Origin: CAVRQM01 sp963838805
GTDB lineage: Bacteria; Pseudomonadota; Alphaproteobacteria; Acetobacterales; Acetobacteraceae
Length of the DNA stretch: 64,000 nucleotides
NCBI GenBank assembly: GCA_963838805.1
Contig: CAWISK010000007.1
Span: forward strand, 1-64,000
Direction of reading: 5' to 3'
This document shows positions 39,258 to 52,265 of the stretch, in pieces. Each line of letters starts with the position of its first letter. The stretch's first letter is position 1. Below the pieces are notes generated by a model. That model searched no databases and was not told the origin of the DNA. It saw only the letters and a list, made by a program, of their open reading frames with translations. A program made the position numbers and the translations under genes.

Positions 39258-40464
39258 CCGGTGCCCTGACCGCCGTCACGGCAGCGGAGTTCGCGATCCG
39301 GCTTGCCCGGCTGGGACCATTCGAGCCGGCACCTCGCCTTGCCGTGGCGTGTTCCGGGGGCGGTGACAGCCTGGCGCTGGCGCTGCTCGCCGGTGACTGG
39401 GCGCGGGCGCGCGGCGGCACCTGTCTGGCGCTGATCGTCGATCACGGCCTGCGCGCCGGCTCGGCCGGCGAGGCGGCCTGGACCGGGCACACGCTGGCCA
39501 GCGCGCGGGATCGCGTCGCTCGTGTTGCGGCTGGAGAACCTGGCGCCCGGCTCACGTCTGGCCGAGCGGGCGCGCCGCGCGCGCTATGCTGCTCTCGAGA
39601 CGAAATGTGCCGAACTGGGCATCGTGCATCTGCTGCTCGGCCACCATGCCGCCGATCAGGCGGAAACCGTGGCGATGCGCATGCTGCGCGGCAGCGGCGC
39701 CGGCGGGCTGGCCGGCATGGCGGCACTGACGGAGACCCCCTGGGTGCGTCTGTTGCGGCCGCTGCTCGCGGTGCCGCCCGGCCGCTTGCGGGCGACCCTG
39801 CGCGGCGCCGGGCTGGATTGGATCGAGGACCCGAGCAACCGCGATCCCACTTCGCTGCGCGCCCGCCTGCGCGCCCTGCGTCGCGATCCGGACGGCGCCG
39901 GCCCGGTTACTGCCGCGGCACTGCGCGCCGCCATCGCGCGGGGACAGGCGCGGGCGCGCGACGAGGGTGCTACTGCCGGGTGGCTCGGCCGCCATGCCAG
40001 GCTGGACCCTCGGGGCTTCGCGGTGCTGGACGCGCTGCCGCCCTGCGCGGCACCTCTGGCCGCGCTGTTGCGCGCTGTCGCCGGAGCGCCGCTCGCGCCC
40101 CGCTCGCGGGCGGTGAAGGCCTGGCTGGCCGCTCCCCGCGCTGCCACGCTGCACGGCGTGATCATCCGCCCGGCGGGGCGGCTCGCAGCCGGCGGATGGC
40201 TGCTCTGCCGCGAGCCCGCGGCGATGGCGGCTGGCGTGGCGGCCCGTACCGGGGCAATCTGGGACGGACGCTTCCGATTGCTGCCGGGCGAGGCGGGGCG
40301 GCAAACCGGCGCGCTCCTCGGGGCCGCATCGGCGCGGACGGCGCTGCCGAGACTGCTCGACCGCACGCGGCCGGGCCTTTACCCTGAGCTGGCGGAGCGC
40401 GCGGATATGCTGGTGGCCGCCCGCGCCGGCGGCGGGCGGCGGGTTCCTGCCGGCAATCGTCTGA
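39250..40464 (+). CDS. tilS: tRNA(Ile)-lysidine synthetase TilS (frameshifted)
   Basis: About 400 residues. It modifies the wobble C of tRNA-Ile(CAU) to lysidine. The PP-loop is RLAVACSGGGDSLALALLAG, followed by LIVDHGLR, GHHAADQAETVAMRMLRGSG and WIEDPSNRD, all TilS blocks. The frame breaks near 39515 (agcgcgcggg), and possibly again near 40410, after which GGGFLPAIV and a TGA at 40462 give a family-like C-terminus; without the second shift the ORF runs to 40637. No ATG/GTG/TTG is visible at the expected start, so the 5' end is approximate. Confidence 0.82.
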
Positions 40465-40638
40465 GGAGGGCTGCTTCGGCAGGGGTGGAGAACGAGTGCC
40501 TGCAGCCTATGTTGTGCAAGGAAGCTGATGCCGTCCTGCCGCGGCGAAGTGATCGGATAGGCACGGCCGGGCAGGCGTTACGGTATTGGACGGCCGCGGG
40601 GCCGGGAACGAGTCGGGCCCTCCGGGCCGGGGAATGAG

Positions 40639-42558
<1,920 letters not shown>

Positions 42559-42567
42559 TTTCCGCCC

Positions 42568-43642
42568 ATGCGGCTGATCGAGCCGCTCGGCCTGCTGCAT
42601 GGCCGTGCGGCCCGCGATGCGATGGAGGCGGGGATTGCCCTGCCGCTGGCGGGCGGGCCAGCGGCGTTCTCGCTGGTGCGGCTGCACGAACACCCTCACC
42701 CCGGCCCTCTCCCTGAGGGAGAGGGAGAAGAACGCCCCCTCTCCCTCAGGGAGAGGGCCGGGGTGAGGGTGATCTCGGCGATTCCCCCCGGCTGGTCCAC
42801 CGAACTCGCCCGCATCACTACGGCGCCCCCGCCCTGGGCCGGGCTGCCCAGCGATCGCACGCTCGTCATGGGCATCCTCAACGTCACCCCCGACAGCTTC
42901 TCCGACGGCGGTCTGCACGAAGCAGCCGCCGCTGCCATCGACCACGGCCGCCGGCTGATCGCAGAGGGTGCGGACCTGGTCGATATCGGCGGCGAGAGTA
43001 CCCGCCCCGGCGCCGCCGAAACGCCGGCCGGGCTGGAGCAGGCGCGAGTGCTGCCGGTCATCCGGGCGCTGGCCGCCGAGGGGGTCGTGATCTCGATCGA
43101 CACCCGCCACGCCGAGACGATGGCGGTGGCACTGGATGCCGGCGCCCGGATCGTCAACGACGTGTCCGGCCTCACCTTCGACCCGCGCGCCGCCCCGCTC
43201 GTGCGCGAACGCGGCTGTCCGGTCGTGGTGCAGCACATGCGCGGCCTGCCGGCCACGATGGCGCGGCACGCCCGGTACGACGACGTGGCGGCCGAGGTCA
43301 CGCGCGAGCTGGCGCAGAGTTCTGGAAGCGTCGCGGCTCGATCCGGCCCTGGTCATGGTCGATCCTGGCATCGGCTTCGCCAAGCTGCCGCCGCACAATC
43401 TGCACATGCTGGCGCGGCTGCCGGTGCTGCTCAATCTGGGCTGCCGAGTGCTGGTCGGCGCGTCGCGCAAGAGTTTCCTGGGCGCGATGGCCGGCGAGCC
43501 GGAGCCATCGGCGCGCATCCCGGGTTCGCTCGCGGCCGGGCTCGCGGCGGTGCTGGGCGGTGCCGCCATGCTGCGGGTGCATGACGTGGCCGCGACCGTC
43601 CAGGCGCTGCGTATTTGGACCGGGATCGCGAACGCGGCATAA
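42568..43642 (+). CDS. folP: Dihydropteroate synthase (repeat-derived insert, one +1 shift)
   Basis: About 357 residues. The alphaproteobacterial N-terminal region (RLIEPLGLLHGRAARDAMEA) precedes the TIM barrel with MGILNVTPDSFSDGG and DIGGESTRPGA, then HMRGLPATM, DPGIGFAK and GASRKSFLGAM, the pterin and sulfonamide-site blocks. Between LVRLHE and ISAIPPGW the gene contains the third 81-bp palindrome, adding 27 residues (HPHPGPLPEGEGEERPLSLR...) in frame. A second lesion, an extra base near 43316 (ctggcgcagag), breaks the frame before VLEASRLDPALVMVD. Folate synthesis is normally essential, so the shift is probably an error. Confidence 0.9.
42691..42771 (+). repeat. 80-bp nested palindromic repeat, copy 3, inside folP
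   Basis: Same palindrome as at 29966 and 32271, here exactly 81 bases and lying in the open reading frame of folP without a stop codon in that frame. Confidence 0.95.
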
Positions 43643-43690
43643 GCTGGTCGTCCCGACGCTCCTTCTGCCTGACCTGATCAAGGGATCACG

Positions 43691-45061
43691 ATGGACGCCA
43701 CTCCCCGCCGACTGTTCGGCACCGACGGTATTCGCGGCACCGCCAACAGCGAGCCGATGACGGCGGAAACGGCGCTGCGGCTGGGCCAGGCGGCCGGGCT
43801 GCTGTTCACCCGCGGGCCGCATCGCCACCGCGTCGTGATCGGCAAGGACACGCGCCTGTCCGGCTACATGCTGGAACCGGCGCTGGTCGCAGGCTTCATC
43901 GGCGCCGGCATGGACGTGACCCTGGTCGGGCCGCTGCCGACGCCGGCCATCGCCATGCTCACCCGCTCGATGCGCTGCGATCTGGGCGTGATGCTGTCGG
44001 CCAGTCACAACCCGTTCGAGGATAACGGCATCAAGCTGTTCGGCCCGGACGGCTACAAGCTGTCCGACGCGACCGAGGCGGAGATCGAGGCGCTGATGGC
44101 CAATGGCGTCGCCGAGCGTCTGGCGGCCCCCGGCAAGCTCGGGCGCGCGGTGCGGCTGGAGGATGCGGCCGGCCGCTATATCGAGGCCGCCAAATCCAGC
44201 TTCCCGCGCGGGCTGCGCCTGGACGGGCTGCGCATCGTCGTCGATTGCGCGCATGGTGCGGCCTATCGCGTGGCCCCCACCGTGCTGTGGGAACTGGGTG
44301 CCGACGTCATTGCGGTGGGCGTGTCGCCGGACGGTTTCAATATCAATCGGGGCTGCGGCTCGACCGCGCCGGCTTTCCTGTCCGACGAGGTTCGCCGTCA
44401 CGCGGCGCATCTGGGCGTGGCGCTGGATGGCGATGCCGACCGGCTCATCCTGTGCGACGAGGCGGGGCAGGTGATCGACGGCGATCAGGTGCTGGCACTG
44501 ATTGCCCGATCCTGGAGCGATGCCGGCCGGCTCGAAGGCGGCGGCGTGGTGGCCACGGTGATGTCGAATCTGGGCCTGGAGCGGTTCCTGCACGAACACG
44601 GCCTGGCACTGCACCGCACCCGCGTCGGCGACCGCTACGTGGTCGAGCGGATGCGCGCCGACGGCTTCAACGTGGGCGGCGAGCAGTCGGGCCACATGGT
44701 CCTGTCCGACTACGCGACCACCGGCGACGGGCTGCTGGCGGCATTGCAGGTGCTGGCCGTGCTGGTCCAGGACGGCAGGGCGGCGAGCGAGGTCTTGCAG
44801 GTGTTCCGGCCGCTGCCGCAGCGATTGCGCAGCGTCCGCTTTGCGGGTTCGTCGCCGCTGCGTTCGGGGCGCGTGCAGCAGGCGATCGCCGCGGCGGAGG
44901 CGACGCTCGCCGGCAGCGGGCGGCTGCTGATACGCGAAAGCGGCACCGAGCCGGTGGTGCGCGTCATGGCTGAGGCCGAGGACGCCGAGCGGGTCCACCT
45001 GATCGTCGAGCAGCTCTGTGCCGTGATCGCCGAGGCGACCGAGGCGACGGGCGCGGCTTGA
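43691..45061 (+). CDS. glmM: Phosphoglucosamine mutase
   Basis: 456 residues, intact. It interconverts glucosamine-6-P and -1-P on the way to UDP-GlcNAc, the LpxA substrate. It begins RRLFGTDGIRGTANSEPMTA. The phosphoserine loop is MLSASHNPFEDNGIK (about residue 102), the Mg loop DGDADR, the substrate loop GGEQSGH, and the phosphate loop RESGTEPVVRVM. It follows folP by 48 bases and overlaps thiD by one base, the common ftsH-folP-glmM order. Confidence 0.97.
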   Translation: MDATPRRLFGTDGIRGTANSEPMTAETALRLGQAAGLLFTRGPHRHRVVIGKDTRLSGYMLEPALVAGFIGAGMDVTLVGPLPTPAIAMLTRSMRCDLGVMLSASHNPFEDNGIKLFGPDGYKLSDATEAEIEALMANGVAERLAAPGKLGRAVRLEDAAGRYIEAAKSSFPRGLRLDGLRIVVDCAHGAAYRVAPTVLWELGADVIAVGVSPDGFNINRGCGSTAPAFLSDEVRRHAAHLGVALDGDADRLILCDEAGQVIDGDQVLALIARSWSDAGRLEGGGVVATVMSNLGLERFLHEHGLALHRTRVGDRYVVERMRADGFNVGGEQSGHMVLSDYATTGDGLLAALQVLAVLVQDGRAASEVLQVFRPLPQRLRSVRFAGSSPLRSGRVQQAIAAAEATLAGSGRLLIRESGTEPVVRVMAEAEDAERVHLIVEQLCAVIAEATEATGAA

Positions 45062-45865
45062 TGCGCGGCCGCGTGCTGGTGGTGGCCGGCTCGGATTCGG
45101 GCGGTGGGGCGGGCATCCAGGCGGATCTGAAGACGGTTCTGGCGCTGGGCGGCTATGCCATGACGGCGATCACGGCGCTGACTGCGCAGGATACGATCGC
45201 GGTGCACGGCGTCCTGCCGGTGCCGCCCGATTTCGTGGCGTTGCAGATGCGCGCGGTGCTGGACGATATCGGCGCCGACGCGGTCAAGACCGGGATGCTG
45301 GGCGACGCGGCGGTGATCGAGGCGGTGTGCAGGGCGTTGCCGGACGGCGTGCCGCTGGTGGTCGATCCGGTGATGGTCGCGACCTCCGGCGCGCGGCTGC
45401 TGCCGACGGATGCCGTGTCGGTGTTGCGCGCCCGGCTGCTGCCACGCGCCTCGGTGCTGACGCCGAACCTACCGGAAGCCGAGATCCTGCTCGGCGGCGC
45501 CGATCGAGGACATGGCGGCGATGCGCGAAGCGGCACGGGCGTTGCGCGAGTCCGGTCCCGCCGCGGTGCTGCTGAAAGGCGGGCATCTCGCGGGCGACAT
45601 GGTGTTCGACGTGCTGGCGACCGCCGACGGGATCGAGGTGTTCGAGGCGCCGCGCATCGTCAGCCGCCACACGCACGGGACCGGCTGCACGCTGGCGAGC
45701 GCCATCGCGACCGGGCTCGCGCAGGGCCGCTCGCTGCGCGACGCGGTGCTGCGCGCCCGTGCCTTTGTGCGTGAGGCCATCGCGGCGGCGCCCCGGCTCG
45801 GACACGGACATGGGCCGCTGGGGCACGGCGTCCGGCTGGCGGAGCCATGCTGCGGATGCGCCTAG
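45061..45865 (+). CDS. thiD: Hydroxymethylpyrimidine / phosphomethylpyrimidine kinase (one +1 shift)
   Basis: About 267 residues. It phosphorylates HMP and HMP-P in thiamine synthesis. The N-terminal block is AGSDSGGGAGIQADLKTVLA, followed by VVDPVMVATSGARLL, LTPNLPEAEILL and the anion hole HGTGCTLASAIATGLAQG. The frame breaks near 45497, where ctcggcggcgccgatc should read CTCGGCGCGCCGATC (LGAPIEDMAAM); the span is 3n+1. No TPP riboswitch is visible, as it is translated from glmM. Confidence 0.9.
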
Positions 45866-46899
45866 CTCGCTTCGCGCCGGCGCTGTTGTTCGCCTGCGCA
45901 CTGTCCGGTCTGCCCGGCGCGGGCCGCGCGGACCGCTCCGCGGCACTGACCGCCGGGCAGCAGGCATTCAAGCTGCCCGGCGACGGCCCTTGGGACTATG
46001 TCACCTTCGATCCCGCGCATGGCCGGGTGTTCATCGGCCGCTACAGCGGGGTGCAGGTGGTGCGCGCCGATACCGGGAAGCTGGAGACCACGATCGGCGC
46101 CCGCACCGGCGACCACGGCGCGGTCATCGCGGCGGATGCGCATCTGGTCGTCACCAGCGACGCGGTGGATCGCCGGCTCGGGGTCTATGATCAGGCGAGC
46201 CTGTTGCTTCAGCGCCGGGTCGCGCTGCGGGGCGAGCCGGATGGTCTGACCTATGACCCCGTGACGCGCCGCGTGCTGGCCTTCCTGCCGTCCAGCCACG
46301 CGGTCGTCGCCGTTGATGCCGCCGATGGGCACGTCGCGGCTCGCGTCGATGTGGGCGGCGAGCCGGAAGCCGGTGTCGCCGATGGTCGCGGTGCGGTGTT
46401 CGTCACCGTGCGCGACCGCTCCGAGGTGGTGCGCCTGGACGCAGCCACGCTGCGGGTGACGGGCCGCTGGCCTTCAGGGTGCGAACGGCCGAGTCCGATC
46501 GCCCTGGATGCCGCCGATTCCCGGCTCTTCGTCGCCTGTCGCGACCGCCAGATGGCGGTGCTGGACAGCGGCACGGGCCGGGTTGTGACCTCGGTTGCGA
46601 CCGGTGCCGGCACCGATGCGCTGGCCTTCGATCCCGCGCGGCGGCTCGTGGTTGCCGCGAATGGCGGCGGGTCGATCACCCTGGTTCGTGCGGATGGCGC
46701 GGACAGCTACACCCGCCTGGGCGATGTCGCGATGCCACACGGCGCGCGCACGATGGCGCTGGACGCGGCGGGCGGGCGGCTGTTCACGGCCACGGCCGAT
46801 ATCGCCCGGGTGCAACCGCCCACCAAGTCGCGCCCGTTTCCGCTGCTGATCCCGAAGACCGGCACGTTCCGCATGATCGTGGTGCGGCTGCCACCGTGA
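45847..46899 (+). CDS. Secreted YncE-like beta-propeller protein
   Basis: 350 residues. A signal peptide (FAPALLFACALSGLPGAGRA) is followed by repeated blades of the YVTN/NHL type, for example GPWDYVTFDPAHGRVFIGRY, PDGLTYDPVTRRVLAFLPSS, SPIALDAADSRLFVACRDRQ and DALAFDPARRLVVAANGGGS. The start follows a GGAG and overlaps the end of thiD by 19 bases. Function is unknown. It precedes a sugar ABC operon, but an 81-base gap with its own ribosome site separates them. Confidence 0.75.
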   Translation: MLRMRLARFAPALLFACALSGLPGAGRADRSAALTAGQQAFKLPGDGPWDYVTFDPAHGRVFIGRYSGVQVVRADTGKLETTIGARTGDHGAVIAADAHLVVTSDAVDRRLGVYDQASLLLQRRVALRGEPDGLTYDPVTRRVLAFLPSSHAVVAVDAADGHVAARVDVGGEPEAGVADGRGAVFVTVRDRSEVVRLDAATLRVTGRWPSGCERPSPIALDAADSRLFVACRDRQMAVLDSGTGRVVTSVATGAGTDALAFDPARRLVVAANGGGSITLVRADGADSYTRLGDVAMPHGARTMALDAAGGRLFTATADIARVQPPTKSRPFPLLIPKTGTFRMIVVRLPP

Positions 46900-46980
46900 A
46901 TTGACGCGGCCTGCCTCGGTTGACGCAAAAACGTTCTTCGCCGACAGTGCGGCGGTTGGAAAAAAGGAGGGGGAAACATC

Positions 46981-48001
46981 ATGGCTCATTCCATCCGGCG
47001 CCGTGCCGCTGTGCTTGCGTTGGCACTTGGCTGCATGCTGCCGGGACTTGCCCAGGCGAAGGAGTAACAAGGTCGGCTACAGCGTGGCCACACTCGCCAA
47101 CCCGTTCTTCCAGGGCATGACCAAGGGCGTGATCAGCGGAATCGCGAAATACCCTGATCTTACGCTGATCAACACCAGCGCCAACGGCGACGCCAACCAG
47201 CAGGCGACGCAGGTGATCGACCTGATCAACCAGGGTGTCGCGGCCCTGATCCTGAACCCGATCAACGCCGACGCGATCGTGCCGGTCGTCAAGCAGGCCA
47301 ACAAGAAGCACATCCCCGTCTTCACGCTCGATCGCGGTGCTGCCTGCGGCTCGTGCCAGGTCAACTTCCTGGAGACCGACAATGTGGCGCTGGGCAAGGA
47401 GGAGGCTGATTTCATCGCGGAGAAGCTGAAGCAGCGCTACGGCGCCATCAAGGGTAACGTGGTCGATCTGGAGGGATTGCGCGGCACCACTGCCGGCGAC
47501 GAGCGCGAGCAGGGCTTCTCGGAGGAGTTCGACAAGCTGGCGAAGGCCAATCCTGGGCTGAAGCTGATCGCCCGCCAGGCGGCGGATTTCGACGCCGACA
47601 AGGGCTTCAACATCATGACTCAGCTGCTGGCCGCCAACAGCCAGATCGATGCCGTAGCCAACGGCAATGACGACAATGCCGTGGGTGCCATGCGCGCGAT
47701 CAAGCAGGCCAACCGCTTCCACCCGATCGGCGACAAGGATCACATCATCATCATCGGCATCGACGGCACGGAACAGGGCCTGACCGCGATCCGCAACGGC
47801 CAGATGGATGCCACGCTGTCGCAGAACCCGGTGACGATGGCCGCGCAATCGGTCGCCTATGTCGAGCAGTACCTGCATGGCGACAAGAACATCCCGGCGC
47901 ATCAGTACTGGCCGCATCTGCTGCTGACCAAGGACAACATCAACAGTCCCGAGGCGCAGAAATACGGCCTGTGGGGCGACGAAGTGACGAAGGGTCAGTA
48001 G
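46981..48001 (+). CDS. Ribose-type sugar ABC transporter substrate-binding protein (one +1 shift)
   Basis: About 339 residues, periplasmic. ATG 46981 follows a very strong site (AAAAAAGGAGGGGG). The signal peptide MAHSIRRRAAVLALALGCML ends GLAQAK. Directly after it one extra G near 47066 (gcgaaggagtaac) creates a stop; the other frame continues NKVGYSVATLANPFFQGMTK. Peripla_BP_4 blocks include QATQVIDLINQGVAALILNP, VFTLDRGA, and NGNDDNAVGAMRAI with IIGIDGTEQGLTAIRNGQMD. The ligand is a sugar of unknown identity. The operon continues with ATPase and permease. Confidence 0.88.
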
Positions 48002-48022
48002 GCGAAACCGGGCGATCCCCGC

Positions 48023-49510
<1,488 letters not shown>

Positions 49511-49532
49511 CACTTCCTATCCGGGATACACG

Positions 49533-50522
49533 ATGGCCTCCGAAACGACCGATATCGCCGCTCCACGCCCGTTCGGACTGGCCGGCCTGCGCCGGGCGCT
49601 GAACGAACTCACCATCGTCGTGGGCTTCGTCGCCATCTCGCTCTATCTCGCGGTGACGACCCCGGCCTTTCTCACCACCGCCAACGTGCTGTCGATCCTG
49701 CTGGCGAGTTCGCTCATCGGCATCGTCGCAGTAGGCGAGACCTTCGTGATCGTGACCGGCGGCATCGATTTGTCGGTGGGATCGGTCGTGGCGTTCAGCG
49801 GCGTCATCGCGGGCATGGCGGTGCATGCGCACGCGCCAGTGTGGCTCGCGGGCCTCGCGGGGATCGGCGTGGGAGCCGGGATCGGCGGCTTCGTGGCGTT
49901 TGCCGTGACCGTGCTGGGCATGAGCGCGTTCATCGTCACGTTGGCGGTGCTGGCGATGGCGCGCGGCCTCGCCTTCATCGTCACCGGCGGCAACACGATC
50001 TTCGGGTTTCCCGATGCGTTCGACAATATCGGCGGCGGCAATCTGGGACCGTTCCCGATCGCCGCCCTGATCTCGCTCGGCGTGTTCGCGGTTGCCTGGC
50101 TGGTGCTGGCGCGCACGGTATTCGGCGCCGAGGTCTATGCCGTGGGCGGCAATGCCGAGGCGGCACGGCTCGCCGGCATTCCGGTTTCCCGCCGCATCGC
50201 CGCCGTCTATGTCATCAGCGGCGCGCTGGCCGGGCTGGGCGGCGTGGTGCTCACGGGACGGCTGGACAGCGCGCAGCCGATCGCGGCGGTGGGGCTGGAG
50301 TTGAACGCCATCGCCGCCGTGGTGATCGGGGGCGCCTCGCTGTTCGGCGGCAAGGGCAGCATGCTGGGCACCTTGCTCGGCGTCCTGATCATCGGGCTGA
50401 TCAACAACGGCCTCACGCTCAAGAACGTGCAGCCGTTCTGGGTGCAATTCATCCAGGGTGCCGTGATCTTCGGTGCCGTGCTGATCGACAGCCTGAACCA
50501 GAAGCGGCGCGGGCAGGGGTAG
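49533..50522 (+). CDS. Sugar ABC transporter permease, RbsC type
   Basis: 329 residues with eight to ten membrane segments. Family blocks include GETFVIVTGGIDLSVGSVVA near residue 70, YAVGGNAEAARLAGIPV near 205, and the C-terminal GKGSMLGTLLGVLIIGLINN. It lies 22 bases after the ATPase and completes a three-gene importer. Substrate specificity cannot be read from the permease. Confidence 0.93.
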   Translation: MASETTDIAAPRPFGLAGLRRALNELTIVVGFVAISLYLAVTTPAFLTTANVLSILLASSLIGIVAVGETFVIVTGGIDLSVGSVVAFSGVIAGMAVHAHAPVWLAGLAGIGVGAGIGGFVAFAVTVLGMSAFIVTLAVLAMARGLAFIVTGGNTIFGFPDAFDNIGGGNLGPFPIAALISLGVFAVAWLVLARTVFGAEVYAVGGNAEAARLAGIPVSRRIAAVYVISGALAGLGGVVLTGRLDSAQPIAAVGLELNAIAAVVIGGASLFGGKGSMLGTLLGVLIIGLINNGLTLKNVQPFWVQFIQGAVIFGAVLIDSLNQKRRGQG

Positions 50523-50543
50523 TGTCCCCACCCGGGGCGCCGC

Positions 50544-50819
50544 CTAGACGAAGATCTTGTACGGCGTGATCCGCCCGTCCGCGGTCCGCACGGCGAACTC
50601 CGCGCCGCGCTCGGCCTCGGCGATCAATGCCTCGTATAGCCGCAGCGCATTGCGCAGCACCTCGGCGTAGGAGGCGGCCTCGGTCTTGTCCTTCAGCATC
50701 TGCAACCGCTGCATCGCCTGCGGCGGCATTTCCAACTGGACGCGGGTGGTGCCGCGCGGCTCCTCGGGGCCGCAGCTTCTGCGGCGGCCCCGACCGGCGG
50801 GTGACCCTGAATCGATCAC
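50544..50819 (-). CDS. Small ribbon-helix-helix-like protein
   Basis: 91 residues from GTG 50819. The core GTTRVQLEMPPQAMQRLQML followed by KTEAASYAEVLRNALRLYEA has the beta strand and two helices of a CopG/Arc-type DNA-binding fold, and the C-terminus (FAVRTADGRITPYKIFV) is strand-rich. The GTG overlaps the stop of the membrane protein gene upstream (GTGA), which supports this start and implies coupled translation. It could be a regulator or an antitoxin-like protein, but no toxin is adjacent. Confidence 0.65.
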   Translation of the reverse strand: MIDSGSPAGRGRRRSCGPEEPRGTTRVQLEMPPQAMQRLQMLKDKTEAASYAEVLRNALRLYEALIAEAERGAEFAVRTADGRITPYKIFV

Positions 50820-51211
50820 ACAAAGCCCCTGTAGCCGTCCTCGCCGCCCGGCTTGCCGCTGTCCGCGCCGCCATGACGGGGCCGGTCGTGCCGGTGCCAG
50901 CACCCGCGCCCCTGCCAGCCGTTCCAGCCCTCCCGGCGCCAGGGGCTGTCCCGCCAGGCAGCACCCATGCGCGTTCGCAGATCGCCGAAGAAGCCGGTGC
51001 GGCGCAGCCACAGCACCAGGCCGACCACGATCAGCGTCTTGATCGGATGGGCAATGACGATCGCCGCCACGGCCAGAAAGAACAGCACGCGCAGCACCAG
51101 CCCGTATCGCCGGTGCCGCCGGGATCGGCCGCCGTCGCCGGGATCGCCGCTCGACGGATGGTCCTCGCCGAGCGGGAAGTCGTCGCCGATATTGATCGTG
51201 TATCGGGTCAT
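50816..51211 (-). CDS. Small membrane protein, unknown function
   Basis: 131 residues with a good site (GGAGGAGGGCACGG before ATG). An acidic N-terminus (INIGDDFPLGEDHPSSGDPG) precedes a hydrophobic hairpin (GLVLRVLFFLAVAAIVIAHP, then TLIVVGLVLWL), and the cytoplasmic tail is rich in Trp, Arg, His and Gly. No family is recognised. It is coupled to the ribbon-helix-helix gene by a GTGA overlap. Confidence 0.65.
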   Translation of the reverse strand: MTRYTINIGDDFPLGEDHPSSGDPGDGGRSRRHRRYGLVLRVLFFLAVAAIVIAHPIKTLIVVGLVLWLRRTGFFGDLRTRMGAAWRDSPWRREGWNGWQGRGCWHRHDRPRHGGADSGKPGGEDGYRGFV

Positions 51212-51263
51212 CCGTGCCCTCCTCCGGTCACTCCGGGAAGAGTGGGATTGGACTCATCAAATG

Positions 51264-52142
51264 TCAATCATGCGATGATGAGCCACCAACCGCGATCGCG
51301 AAGCTGGCCTGCTCGGTCTGGCCATGCGGAATGTGCAGCAGCCCCGGCTTGTCGATGAACTCGCCGGCGAACCCGGCGGGGCTCGCGAAGCCGTGCCAGG
51401 GTTCGATGCACAGGAAATCCCCCGGCTTGCTCCAGACGCCGAGCTGCGGGCAGTTCTCCCAGCGCAGTGTGACGGAGGGCGCGCCGGGTGCGGTGTAGCG
51501 CACGCGCCTGCTGGCAAGCTGGTCGAAGATCAGCGCGTCCTGCGTGAACAGCTCCTCGCGCAGGCGCAGCAGCGGACCATCCACCGGGCTGGGTGCCGCA
51601 TCGGGCAGCAGCAAGCCCTCGGCCAGACGGCGGATGGGTGCCGGCTCTGGCTGGTCGAATGTCAGGCTATGCGCGTCCTTCGGCAACTCCGCGCGCAGCG
51701 GCCAGGCAAAGCCCGGATGCGCGCCGAGCGAGGCGGGCAGGGTCTCGGCGGCGGGGTTGTGGACCGTCATGGTGACGCCGAGCGTGCCGTCGCCGACGGC
51801 GTACGCGACTTCCAGCCGAAAGGCGAACGGATAGGCCGCGCGCGTTTCCTCGTCATCGGTCAGCAGCAGCCGGCAGCCGGTTTCGGTGCGCTCCAGCCAG
51901 GTGAAGCGCCGATCGCGTGCGAAACCGTGCTGCGTCATGCGGAAGCGACGGCCGCGATGCAGCAGCGTGTCGTCGCGGAGGCGGCCCACGATCGGAAACA
52001 GGATCGGCGCGTGCCGCGGCCAGACGGGACCGGCCTGCCAGATCAGCTCCGGTCCGTTGTCGTGCCGCAGCGAGACCAGTTCGGCGCCATCGGCGGCGAT
52101 GCTGGCGGCCAGGCCGTCTGCCGCGATGCTGTGGCGGTCCAT
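51264..52142 (-). CDS. Aldose 1-epimerase family protein
   Basis: 292 residues from ATG 52142 (MDRHSIAADGLAASIAADGA). It has the galactose mutarotase fold: APILFPIVGRLRDDTLLHRG, FARDRRFTWLERTETGCRLL, LGAHPGFAWPL with the catalytic His, and CIEPWHGFASPAGFAGEF with the catalytic Glu region. It interconverts sugar anomers; the substrate is unknown. It may support the sugar ABC importer upstream, though it is on the other strand. Confidence 0.85.
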   Translation of the reverse strand: MDRHSIAADGLAASIAADGAELVSLRHDNGPELIWQAGPVWPRHAPILFPIVGRLRDDTLLHRGRRFRMTQHGFARDRRFTWLERTETGCRLLLTDDEETRAAYPFAFRLEVAYAVGDGTLGVTMTVHNPAAETLPASLGAHPGFAWPLRAELPKDAHSLTFDQPEPAPIRRLAEGLLLPDAAPSPVDGPLLRLREELFTQDALIFDQLASRRVRYTAPGAPSVTLRWENCPQLGVWSKPGDFLCIEPWHGFASPAGFAGEFIDKPGLLHIPHGQTEQASFAIAVGGSSSHD

Positions 52143-52265
52143 CTGGATGCTCCCGCGGCCAACATGGTCGAGAATCATACATGAACGGTCGTCACCAGGA
52201 ATTGAAGTCTGTCTGGAGGTTCGCCGCGGGATGATGGCCGGCGCGGGCCGAGTGTGGAGGAATGC

